This document shows positions 26,301 through 38,345 of a stretch of 64,000 bases of DNA, in pieces (within the stretch, counting starts at the first letter, position 1; every line of letters starts with the position of its first letter). The stretch is from Osmia lignaria lignaria (lineage: Eukaryota; Arthropoda; Insecta; Hymenoptera; Megachilidae). Below the pieces are notes generated by a model. The model was not told the DNA's origin. It saw only the letters and a list, made by a program, of their open reading frames with translations, and did no database searches. A program made the position numbers and the translations under genes. The stretch covers positions 10,788,001 through 10,852,000 of the forward strand of contig NC_135032.1 of NCBI RefSeq assembly GCF_051020975.1, read 5' to 3'.

Positions 26301-29300
26301 GAATGAAATAGAATATCAAAGTAACTCGATACAAGTCTCTATATGTAAAAGGTTAATTCACAATGGCAGTAGACGTTTGATTAATTGTAAGATCGAAGGA
26401 AAAGTAAAAGAGTATGTAGTTTCACGAAATCTTTGATAGTTTCAGGATTCTGTGATGATCTTACGATGCTTCCATGGCGGTGCTTACTTACGTCGATTTA
26501 TCATTTATGGAACTTCTAACTCAGTGGATCTTTTACCAACTACTCTCCTCGAATTCTTTACACTTTCTACCCAATCTCTTAAAAGCTTCTGATCGTTGTG
26601 TCCTAAGTTTTGTGTGTGGACGATGACCTAATCAATGAATGAATGGTCGCAGAGTTTCCTAGGGAAAGTTTTTCAAAAGGAAACCTTTGCCGATCTTGTA
26701 ATCAATCTGTATGAGAGTAAGATCAGGTTCGATGTTGCGTCGGTCACTGATGGTATATTATTCTATTTTTTAATTATTTATTTTTAAATTCTCCAATTTG
26801 GTTATACTCTGCATGAAATTTTACCACCTTTGCAATTTTATATTCCTTCTTTTACCTAACAGAAAATTATACACTGATAATAAGCTTTCAAGTTTCCCAA
26901 ATACGTTCCAAAACGACTGTTTAATTACGCTCGCGTCTAGAAAGAATAACTGTACCTCAAAGGGTTAATTATTATTTCGCTAGCCAGGCAAGGGAGGTTT
27001 ATATTCAACGATTCGGCTGTACAGTTTCAACTATGCCAACATGAATATTTGGCGAGGTGTCGCCTGTAAATGGGCTGCATAATTATGGATCACGAGATTG
27101 CCGGGAAACATCGCGTCCAACACGAGGGCTTTACATATTTTACAGCCGTTTATATTTCTCTAAAAGCGGCGCAAAAGGGTTGATTAAAAAGCGACGAACA
27201 CGCTGCAATTCGCCTACAAAGCTCGTTTAGGTTGGAAAAGGATTCCCTTTGTGGGTTATTGTCGGCTGGATCGAAATTCGTCGGTTTTAAAAAGCTTCAT
27301 GTTTTTGGGAGGAGGTTGTCGATTAAACCATCCTTTGCTTGATACTGGGTCAATTTGGCACGTTTGCTTTGATGATTCACTATCGTCGAATCATCGCGTA
27401 TACCTCTATTGCAATAATGATTTTTTATAAAACTATTCTACATATATTCCATTTTTTTAATTATTATAAATTAAAATTTATAAATTTCCTTTTGGTTTAT
27501 GAAATTCTTTCATCATCAAATTATTGTAAATTAAAATGTTTTAATTATCTTTTCCTTATGAAATCTTTCCATCATTTCTATATTATATAAATCCATTCTT
27601 TTTTAAAATTTTATTTTATCACTGTGCAAACACAATTTCTTTGATAAATGAATAAAAAATAATTTTTCAAATCAACCAGCGCAATATTTATACTTTTGTT
27701 TACATATCGTTTAATATTTTGCTGGAAAAATGTACATGCATAATAAAACTTTTATCGCGGATAAAAAATGTCCACGTCGCTCGTTGAGGATTAAAAAATT
27801 GTGGAACGAGCACGTCGGACGATTCATTGTGTTTTCGAATCGTTTAAAGTTCGACGCTTGTTGGATGCAACCGATCGATGTACAACGTTTCGTTGAACAT
27901 CGTGTGCGTGGCTGTTAGACACTAGGTGGGATGTAATTTCGCGCGATTATTGCGGTTAACTTCACGAGATAGCTTGGTGTTCTGCTCGTATTACACTATC
28001 CAATATCCTGCACGTGTGAATACTTGCTTCTATGCCCGTACAACGGTGCTCTTAATCGCTAATCGCTCGCTTGATGCTCGCGTGCACCAGCTTTTAACGC
28101 TAACGTCGTGTGTCGCGTTATTTTTCGCACCATTAGCTGCGTGCATTTCAGCGATGTAGCGTTGGGTTTAGTGTCAGACTTGGGATTCACAAGAGCTCAA
28201 CACTGACTTCAGATTTAGATAAATATAAGTAGGAGATGAGAAAGTTAATAGTAGGTGGATGTTAAGTTTCTAATACTAATTTACTGGAAATTTATTGCTG
28301 CTAAGGAAAATCAATTAAAACGAGAAAAGTGAACAATAAATAGAAAAATACAACTGTAACTGTAAAGAAAGATACGTTTACGTAAATTTGATATTTAGGA
28401 TAATTTATTAGAGGAGACAGAGACAATCTTATAGTATTTGAACGGTTGAAAAGCATCGAATTCTGGGTCTAAGAGAAACTTTAATAAATTAACCATAATT
28501 CATTTTCCTCCGCAAGATTCTCGAGGAAACTCCAGCTGGAGATCATAAATTCTATTGAAATATCGTCATGACCACAGAGAACACACAATTCATTTAAAAC
28601 TCTTCAAGTAATACGAGTTTTCTATTAAAATAGAAATATATACTGGATAGTTTTTAAGTATCCGCATCAAAATTTTAATTTGAACCTATATACTGGAGGT
28701 CATCAAACGAAATTGCATTAAAAAGAAATATAAAAATCAAAGGATTAAACTGGAATTTATATTTCGACTCAAAACAGCTGTAATTCTGAATTCTTCTTCC
28801 AGACAATGAAGAGTGAAATCGAAATAAAGAAAAATGACGAATCACTAGGGAAATAGTGAGAACGAACGCTTACGGATAACAAAGCCATAAATCCCTTTAG
28901 CGATGTGCACGGTTTCAACAGGAAATGCTAGTAATGCGCGCACTGGGGCCGAATACTTTGAGAGGGAAAGACAAACTCGAAAACGACCATTAGTCGACTA
29001 GTCGGATAGGCAAATAAACGCGTTTGCCTGCTGGCTAAGTCGCATAATAGAGTACGATGTTTACAAGTGGATGTGGCTTCGAAAAAAAATTTAAAAAAAA
29101 TAAAAATGAACGATAACAATTTAGTTTGAAAAGGAAAATTTCGGCCGACTTAAAAAGAGACATCAAAACTTTGGATTTTACTTTGGTGTAAAATCTAAAA
29201 CAAATAGGTTTACTAAAAATTTTGTGATAAGTAATAAATATTTTCCTGGCAACTTGGCCGTAGATAAAATTTAATCAATTCTTTTCTTTTTAAAAAAGTC

Positions 29301-30926
29301 CAATTACAGAAAGTTGAGGCTAGAGCGAAACGAATCTATTTTGTAAGCCGGTAGACATCTGCGTCCTATGATTTCAGTTTGCAGAGAAGGAAACTATTGG
29401 ATCAGTGGAATTTCATCCTGCATGTTGTCCACCGATTGGAATCTTTTGATCGCTTCCATCTCGTCGAATTGAACACTCTCGATCGAATTTAATTTACACA
29501 TCTACCTGTAACTCTGTCGGACGTCTCGTTTGTTCATTTCTTTTTTCACTCTGTCCTCTTTCACGCATTTCTACCGACCGAATTGATTCTTCAATTTAAG
29601 CATTGCCTTCTCTGATCGATTAAGATCAATCGAATATAAAATACTTATTTAATTTATCAATTATCAGTCATCTATTTTCATTCAATTATTGATTCTATTT
29701 TTATTTCAATATAAGAATATTTTTCAAAATTATTAATTATTAATATTATTGAATATTTTTATAGTGAACTAGCTGCGAAATAATCCATCATTTATTACTT
29801 AAAAATAATCGGATTAGAAACTTTCAAATCTAATCACTTAAAATCCCCTGCGAACAACAAAATTCCTATCTAAGATTCACGAGTTACTCTCCTTTCTTAG
29901 AGAGATTATGTCATTTAATAAATCACCATTGTCACCAGTGTTCGCAGACTAGGGAAAAATCTGCAACAGAGGATTATCGAATATCTCTGGGCATCTGGTA
30001 ATATTTTTAACCAGTGGAGCAGACGATGGCTTATTATTGATCGAGTTGATCGAAGTAACGTCCTTAACTCGACGTGCACGACAGGTTACGCATATCGAAT
30101 GGTAATGTCGTTGACAGACGTGTCTCGTGGAGAAAAAATATCGCGACTAATGAAGAAACCGATGATTAAGGGATCCTTTGCCAACTTATTAACCGACTTT
30201 CGCTCCACAGACTATTTGTAACGATCCAATTCTGTCCCAGTCATTTTCTATTAAAAATATTGATGAAACGTTTATATAATAATTTTTTCTAATCCTTTGA
30301 ATCGATATTCTATAAGTATCATTTTGTCATGAAATCATGCCAGTATAATCTAAAACAATTTTATATGCAAAGTATTCTAGGGAAGTGTTAACATGAAGCC
30401 AATCACTCAATTACTTTATAGAATGTTTTTCAAATTTATGCAGGTTGGATGCAATCAAATGATGAAATTAATCTGGGTTGTAAAACGTTAATAAGAGCAC
30501 ACACCGATTCTTGCGCAAGGTAGAAACGTTTCACGATCGCTCCCTTCGTTTCTGCAACGTTCTCCAATGTTATTTATTGCGGTGGTATCGCGTGATACCG
30601 AAAGTACCACGGGCGATCGTGATGTAAATGCTGCTTTGATTTCGTAGCTATTGCGTGAACGAAATACGTTCAAACAGACCGTGATTTATTTCTTTTCAAA
30701 CTGTGAATTAATAACGAGAGCACCGTTCCGGAATCTTCTCGTTACTGTCAAGAGATTGCTCAAAATGTTGCGTAGCTTTCAGACCAATCAAATGAATGTT
30801 AGACAGAATTAGATGGATGAGAGTAACGCAATGGTCGATTACTTTATGCAATTTGTGGTATTGATAATTTCCATGAAAATTCATATTAGAGGAGTGCTTG
30901 TAAAAATTTATATTTAGTCATTTAGA
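23341..30926. other. Non-coding AT-rich stretch
   Basis: It holds AAGGGTTAA at 25058-25066 and 26960-26968 and an octamer at 25095-25102. A weak fused splice-like site (minus, TAG|GTAAAA near 26855) is not strong enough to call. I see no gene. Confidence 0.6.
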
Positions 30927-31111
30927 CAGTAGACTCTTGTTATATTGCCACTTGAGCAATTTGACCCTCACAAGTCTACCACTCTTTCACAATTATATTC
31001 CAGGAAAATGATATAATTTTAACATCTTCCTCCTCTAAATGAGAGCTTGGAAGATCCAAAAATTGTCCATTTCTATAGCCCCCTCTGTGGCAATATAACG
31101 AGAGTCTACTG
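30927..31111. mobile_element. 185-bp MITE with pogo/Tigger-like terminal inverted repeats
   Basis: The left end (30927-30951) and the reverse complement of the right end (31087-31111) agree at 24 of 25 positions. Both begin CAGTAGACTCT and continue through a TTATATTGCCAC-type sequence. Ends starting CAGT next to TA are characteristic of Tc1/mariner-superfamily elements, pogo/Tigger especially. TA follows on the right and GA, a likely mutated TA, precedes on the left. The 135-bp interior has no transposase, so the element is non-autonomous. An open frame crossing its right end is accidental. Confidence 0.75.
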
Positions 31112-31113
31112 TA

Positions 31114-34100
31114 ATACTATCTATCAATGTCCATATCAATTTTCCTCCACCACTAATTTTTACAATATTTTCCCAGAAACCTGCTACTATAAATTTACCT
31201 CAATGAATATGATTATTTATTCCATTTTCAGTTGCACGCGTTATCCATAACTGTAGCCAAGAAACGAATCTTAAAAAGGAAAAATTTTACTACGGATTTA
31301 TTACCACGAATACGAGCTCCCTGTTACGACACGAAACGAAGACAGTAGAATAGAATAGGAGAACGTAGAGCATTCTAAACGTGCAAAATAATGCTGTTCC
31401 TGACAGCGGGTACGCAGCGAGTAACCGTGCGGCAAGTTTTAACGCAGTCATCCCTTTTTCTTGACGCGGCCGACAGTAAAGCTGGCTCCGGCTAGGATCC
31501 AGTTAAATTACACCGATCTTTTATTGCGACACGTTTATACGTCGCTGCGGCGAAGGTGTATCGTTACCGGAAACTCGATGGTCGGTACCACCGAGCCATA
31601 TTCCGCCTCGTTCGAACTACAGATTCGTCGCGGATTGTAAACAAAAATACGATCCTGCCACCTGTACGCGAGGCTCGTATAAGGGGTGCTTTTTTAATGC
31701 TTTATGCTGAGTTTCATCAATAATTGTTCCATCTCGCATTACTGCCTTTTTATATCCACAGAATTACGACACAGGCTAAAAATTTTGAGAATTCCCAGCT
31801 GAAAGCTTCGGTTAGAGATGCAACCATAACTATGCAAAAATAATTAATTTCTGTTAATTTTTTTCCTCCCACACTGACTTGGATTGCAATTAAAATTAGG
31901 GGAAACATAGCATTTTTCTTGCAGCTGCGACAAAGTATTGACACGTTATTTCTCAAAATTTCCAGAGTAACCGTAGCAGTAAAAAGCAAGCCCCGTATAC
32001 GTCAGCTCGTGAATCGGCGCTCGGGTGGTCGTGTGTCAGGGATGGCGCAAACGTAGAACCGTGCACCGAGGGGGGGAGAGATGCGCTTTAGACGGAATTG
32101 CAGGGAGCGCCTCAGCCATTAACTTTGATGCGCTTATAAAACGCAGTAGGTTTGAGCGAGTAACGTCGACACGGTGCGGATGCCACGTATCGCGGGACGG
32201 GAAACGTGTATGCATGCAACGGGGAGTATAGAGTTTCCAAATTTAATAGCCTTGTGTGTCGAGCAGGACGCAGGAATGAGGAATGGGTACACACCGAGGG
32301 TAGTGGGGTGGCTCTCGACCATAAATACGCTAGCTGGTTGATTATATGGAGCCCCATGCCAAATCGACCGCCCGTCCCACACATTTCCACCACCTTTCGA
32401 CCATCTACTCTCACGCGGCCAACCCCCGCGTCTATCCTGCCACCCTTGCCGCGTGGCCACGTTTTATCCTCCTTTCTATCTCGTCCACGTTGCGACTCGT
32501 GCCAGATCTCCGCTTCTCTTCGATTCTATTCTCGCCTTTCGTTGTGTAGATACGTCTCATCGACGCGTATCTTCGTGCATCAGTCCGGGCTACACGTTGG
32601 CCCGATTAGTTTCAATTTCTACCCCTGTGCTTGAAACTTACGAGCCTAATTACCTCGTGCAATCTAGCTCTGGATGATTCCGCAGACTACGGGATCAGAG
32701 ATTCAAATTTTTGCTGAGAAATTTCTTGGAATAATATTTCTTAAAATTAAATTTTTCGATGGAATCTTCTTATTTTTATCAACCCTTTGCAGAAGATCGA
32801 CGAATTTGTAATAATCGAAAGGAATTGGTGAAAAAGTCTATCGATAGACTTCCGGTAGATGAAGTGTTAAGGATGCTCCGTCTCGAAAGGGTTAAAATAT
32901 AAATAGTTTGGTAGACATCAGGCTGGAACTCGATCGTTTCAATAGAGCCACCGTGAACGATGATTAACCTCAGATATAAAGGACTATTTCGTCGAGTCTC
33001 ACACACGAGAATCCACGTTAAGATCCGCGGGGTTAACCGTTTCTATTGCAGTTAACTCGAGCGATGACGAGCGTGCATTTCACAGCATAGCCCGGGGCAT
33101 TCATAATCGAGTCGACGCGGCTGGTTTTTGGAGCGCGTTTGTACGTTCGAGCGCATCGTTAATCGACTATGCGCAATTATTTACAATATCCTGGAGATTC
33201 AATATTAATCAAAGGGCTAACGACTGTCATTTCGTATTCCCGTTAATCGTAAATTCACCGACACCCCCCCCTCTGGCCCTCCGTTATTATCCACAATGAG
33301 TTTCGCGATTCTGTCAGCCGGAGGATTTACTTTGACACATCAGACAGAGGATGGTGTAACGTATGAGCGAATAAAAATGACAAATTGATACGGGGGAGGC
33401 TTTTTTACTTCCAATTGACAATTTTTGTCGAGTGGAATAGTGTGCGTTATTTTCCAACAACTAATTCGATAGTTAACCTTTCGATGGCGGACCATGGAGA
33501 GAGCCCGAATTTTAATTTACATCGTATCGAAAAACAATTGCTACAATAAATGTTAATAATACAAATATTTCAAGTCTGGTAAAAAAATAGATTACGTTTA
33601 AAATACCTACAGAGGTTTGAATAAATAACAAGAGGTATAACTAACAATTCAAAAAAAATATACACACCCAAACACGCGTCCACTGTATCATATTTTATTT
33701 ACGATTCTAGTACGTGACGAGCATATGGAAAAGCGAAAACTTTAAATCTCTCATGAAATTTTGAACAGTGTCCTCCCTATGTACATTCAATGCATTATTA
33801 AACACCATGTTTCCCAACTATGTGCAAAATTAGAGTCGAATTAACGTCCTGTCCTCCACCCTCATAATTCAATTAAATTAATATTATACCCCGTGTAATA
33901 ATCTCTGAGAATTGCACCCGTATATCAACAGTCTGATGTTTTAAAAATTCTCTGACGATGGTCGCGTAAATTCAAAAAAATATCGCGTTTCGAAGTACTG
34001 AAAAATTTCCAGAGAAAAATAATAGGTACTGTTATGGAAATAGTGATCGCACGGTGTGAAGTATCGAGTGGACGAAACAACGAGGAACGGGGTGATACAG

Positions 34101-37100
34101 AAGTTACAACAACTGGAGGGCGGAAGTGACAGGGTACATGACTGGTAAACGATGTTGCTCGCAGCCACTTGTGGCGCACGTAACATGCACGTGAGCGGGT
34201 GCAGGGGTCGCGTGTTGCATTCTATAGCGAGAAACGGGGTGAAGAGCACGATTACACGAATCGTGGTTGTATAGAGGCCGAAAGCGTGCTGGCTTGCCAA
34301 GCAACAGTGTGCTCTTTCCCTTTCTGTGGTGCTGTCTACACGGCCGACAGTTTATTTTCATTCAGGAATCTCTTCGGTGGTGTTATTTTTTTTTTTTCTA
34401 CAGTGAAACGCCACTTGTGAAGTTTATATTTTTATCCCTAACAATTTTCAAAATTGTAAGCTTTGAGAGTTCTCTTTATATAGAGATGTCAGATAGAAAT
34501 ATTCACATCATCATTTTCCCTGGGGAAGCTTACCATGTTCGATATTGTGCACATGCAATTTCATCTATGATAATAATAATAGTAATAGAGGATTAATGTT
34601 TCATTTTCTGTGCAGTAATATTGCATAATAATATTATGTTATTATGAAATGATGTTAAAATGAAATATTAAATCATCCAAAAATACGAATTAAACCATTA
34701 CTGCACTTATACCCTGATATGCAACTGCACAATTGCATCTCACTTTTCATACAGTCCACCTATTTTTAAATAATCAATATTGTATCCTATCTATAAATAA
34801 AAATAACAGCAATATAACAATTCAATTTGAAAATCAATCACAAATCAATCGAAATGGTATAAAACGAACGATGGCAATTTGGAACAAAGTTAACCGTAGC
34901 GGTGATTAACAGAAGGTAATTACACGATTGACGTAGCAAGCGCTAAATGCAACCAGTACTCTGTTAAGTTCGTTAGTGTAATTAGCGTTCGCCTGAGCCG
35001 AGGCCATGGCTCACCGTTCCCTAGGTAGACACGTAACCTTCTTAGGTGATTAGGATTCGATATAATCCCACGTAAGTCTCTTTTGTGATGGCGCCGTGAG
35101 AAAGGCGGGGTTAGACTGTTGGATGCTAGTAGAGAAGGTCGTCGAACGAGTTAATATGTCATGGCTATAAATCAAAGGAAAACCTGCCGACAACACGGTA
35201 CGAGACTTTCTGTACTAGCAACGTCAGACAGATTTATCTGATACCGTGACAACAACACTGGAATCTGGGTATTTAGAAAGTGGAAGCAAACGATTTCAGT
35301 GAAAATCCATGGAATTATTTCGATGAAAGTTTCTGGATAACGATCCTACCAAAATGGATCATCGTACCAGAAGAATTAATGACACGTTAAATTGCTCGTT
35401 TGATTTTATTTTTATTTTGCATGAGAATTTTTATTTTAATTTCATTGTTTATTCATGACAGACACACTGGTGTAAATTGGAATTTTCAATTTTTAAATAT
35501 TTAAATAAAATCTATGTTTTTTTATATCAAATTTCCTCGACATTTTTAAACATTCCAAATTTTCTAATATTTTCTAAAATTTTTTAATTTCTTAAATCCG
35601 GATTTACTTGGGATAATTTTTACAAATAGATAAAAAGCAAAAAATTTAGCGGAATGGAAAAAACGAGGTAGAAAATATTGGCAGGCGAGAACTGCATCGC
35701 GCTATTAGCGGAATATTTCTCGCCGGTTTGGACACCGATGGAAACCGGGCATAATATCGCGAAAAAGAACGGCACAATCAAATATATAAAATCACTCGAA
35801 TAATTGATTCCAGTTTAATGCGTCGCATTAACGGAATTGTAAATTTCAGCTTTGTGAGTGGAGAGAGAGACAACGGGCAAAGGGTTAAATCGTAATTAGC
35901 GGATGGCAAAACCGGACAGATATACGCGTAGAATTCTAACGACGTGCAATCCCATAAAAGCGTTACCCTCCCTTTTCGACCCCGGTGCACCCTCCGACAC
36001 CCATCGCGAACGCGATTTTGCCCGCTGTAAAAGAGTTTCTCGTGGTTTTTATTCAAATTATTGCCTCGAGTGAAAGGCGCCGCAGAGTTTTTCCCCTCGT
36101 CTTTATCACGCGAAATAACGCCGGATAATCGAACGATCGTTGCTCGAAAATCCGGAATAAAGTACTAGATAATACGGAGAATCTGTGCAAAGGGAGAAAA
36201 AAAGATTCTTTAAACTGAACGTAAAGAAATGAACTATTAATGTACTTATTTGATTTCAAGAAGAAATAGTTAATTCATATCCAATTTAATATACAAACGT
36301 ACAGAAGCATCTTTTAATAAAGATGAAAGAATATTGAAAGGGTTGAAAAAAAATATGAAGATTGCAAATTTATCAGCCGACTCAATAATCTCTCCAGTTC
36401 ATTTCACCGAATGATCCGTAGTGCATTAATTAAACCATAAAGTATCATTTGTTGATCGTCCCGATGGAAACAGATGAGAGTCATCGAGTATCCACGAGTG
36501 ATCGAAGGTTTAAATCTCCAAATGAGTACGAGTAACATAAAAAGGCAACGGGAGAGGCCCGTCGACAAGAGGGAGACGACCAATCGATCCGTCACTTGTA
36601 ATCAATTAAAAGCCAATAAACCAGACGCTGATTGGGCTGCGTGCACGAGAGCGAAAACCAGGACAATAATAGCGAGTCATTAACAGCTGCACAAGCTGTG
36701 TTTCTATGGGAACTCGTCGTTCGACGACTACGCTCGATTTCGAGTTCAGCTTTGCAAAAGCTCGACGTCAGCCAGCGCGGTGTCCCCGCTCCGCGAGCAG
36801 ACTTGTAATGACGCTTGGTACGCGCGCGCCAATTCCTCGAGGAGGAAACACCTCGTTGACCCCGTCTCGACTTCTCCGCGAGCTCGCGATGGATGGGATT
36901 GATCGAAAATATCGAAAAACACGCACCGTCGCGCGTGAATCGAGAAAAAAAAAGGGTTGCCGGGAGAGAAGAAAAACAGAAGACGTGAGGGAGGTGACTG
37001 TGCAAAGCGAGAGGGTGTGTTTGGATTTCAATTACCGTAGGTTACGGAAAACTGGCGCGACTCTCGTTAAAAGCGACGACAAGCTCCCTCGATGGATGGA

Positions 37101-37859
37101 TTTCTTTCATTTTCCCTTCGTCGATTCGAGATTCATCATCGGGCTGCGTGAGAAAAAGAAAAGGAAAAAAAAAAAAATTAAATAAAAATTCACGCGTGCT
37201 CGCGCCGCTAATTGCGGCCAAATAACGCGCGCGATCGAGCATCCTCTTTCCTCGTTTAACGCCCGCCACTTCAAAGACGCGATTAATTCCCGCGAACGAA
37301 CACCCTGAAAAACTCGCTGTTCCAATGTGTATCGTTTCATTTTTTATTCTTTTCCGCTTTATTTTAATCGTTTCTTTCTTCCTACCAGTAGCTGCAACGG
37401 GATTGGATATACGTATGAAAGAAAAAAGGAAAAAAAAAAAATTAAAATGCAACGCGGTATCGTAAAACTGCTTTGAGAGTATTTCGGACCTTTTAACTCT
37501 GGAATATCGTCGCATCGCGTGCGGTGAATCCGAAACGCGATTGAAACCCGGATACAAACGATTGTTTGTGCAAAGGTAAGCTGAAAGGGACGAGATGATC
37601 TTCCTTTTTTCGATCGTACGCGATTTCATCTGTGTAACGGTGGTTTTGGTGTAAACTAGTGGCTTTTAACAATCCGCAAAAGTAATAGATTTTTACTTTT
37701 TTTCACAGTTCTGTCCGGGGATGAAAAATCATGCTTTTCAAAATATTTTTATTTCCTTTGAGAGCACTTTGTAATTCAGATTTACTTTTTAAAAATTACC
37801 CGTTCCTAGGTGTTAGAGAGCGAAAATAATATGAAATACAAAATTAAATTAAAATTGAG
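31114..37859. other. Non-coding stretch with two GC-rich patches
   Basis: The patches at about 32000-32680 and 36470-37640 carry overlapping frames on both strands, with basic or proline- and arginine-rich translations typical of chance frames. AAGGGTTAA is at 32887-32895 and 35880-35888. Confidence 0.6.
33473..33510 (-). repeat. 38-nt dispersed repeat, copy B (inverted)
   Basis: Read on the minus strand it has the same 20-nt core and the same 38-nt length as the other copies, ending CGAAAGGTTAA. This end links the repeat to the AAGGGTTAA motif found throughout the window. Confidence 0.7.
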
Positions 37860-38168
37860 TCTCTCCCCATTAAAGAAAATTTTTCCTAAAGACCTGATTT
37901 CCTCAATTAAAAATTTACTGCAGTATTTCTCATCAGCCTTAGATTCTGTAAAATCATTTTACAGAAAAAAAAACCTATTTAATTTACCTCAAATCTAGCC
38001 CAAACCCATTAAAGAAAATACCTCCCTCGCGACCCCTCAATCTGCGCCCTGCACCCTCAACCCCGTTTCAAAAAATTACCTACCCCAACTCATTAAAGAG
38101 ACACTCCACTCTGCACCCTTCGATTCTCCAAAAACATATCACACTTCCCAAAAAAAAAAAAAAAAAAA
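37860..38168 (+). repeat. Imperfect CCCATTAAAGA repeats followed by A19
   Basis: CCCATTAAAGAAAA-type units occur near 37866, 38007 and (as ACTCATTAAAGAGA) 38089 in a C- and A-rich tract, which ends in 19 consecutive A at 38150-38168. A retroposed sequence with an A tail is possible. TTCATCT follows the A run and also occurs at 37624-37630, but 7 nt is too short to prove a target duplication. Confidence 0.4.
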
Positions 38169-38310
38169 TTCATCTAAAAATTCAACTTAAACCCCAATCA
38201 TCCGTACCGCAACGCATAGGTGTCACTTGCGATCGATTTGAAAATTTCAATAACGCTCACTTCCGTCTGATTCTCGGTCCCGATCCCCTTTCTGGTCCTT
38301 TGTGTTCCAG

Positions 38311-38345
38311 TGTTTGCGCAGAGAGGAGATCTATCTCTGCCGCGG
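38311..38345 (+). other. Candidate 35-nt non-coding exon in a GC-rich patch
   Basis: A pyrimidine-rich acceptor (ccctttctggtcctttgtgttccag, ending at 38310) and a very strong donor (CGCGG|GTGAGT, GT at 38346) bracket 35 nt. It could instead be the end of a non-coding first exon whose transcription start lies in the GC-rich stretch before it, perhaps an upstream leader for the signal-peptide gene. Pairing with 51390 is speculative. Confidence 0.3.

Noticed and set aside
26840..26862. Minus-strand TAG|GTAAAA as another ratchet point
   Set aside because: It has a mediocre tract and donor, and lacks the CAG|GTANG core of the three accepted sites.
36706..37629. Frames of 159 codons (plus) and 195 codons (minus)
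   Set aside because: They overlap each other in a stop-poor patch. The translations are rich in Arg, Lys and Phe runs from simple sequence.
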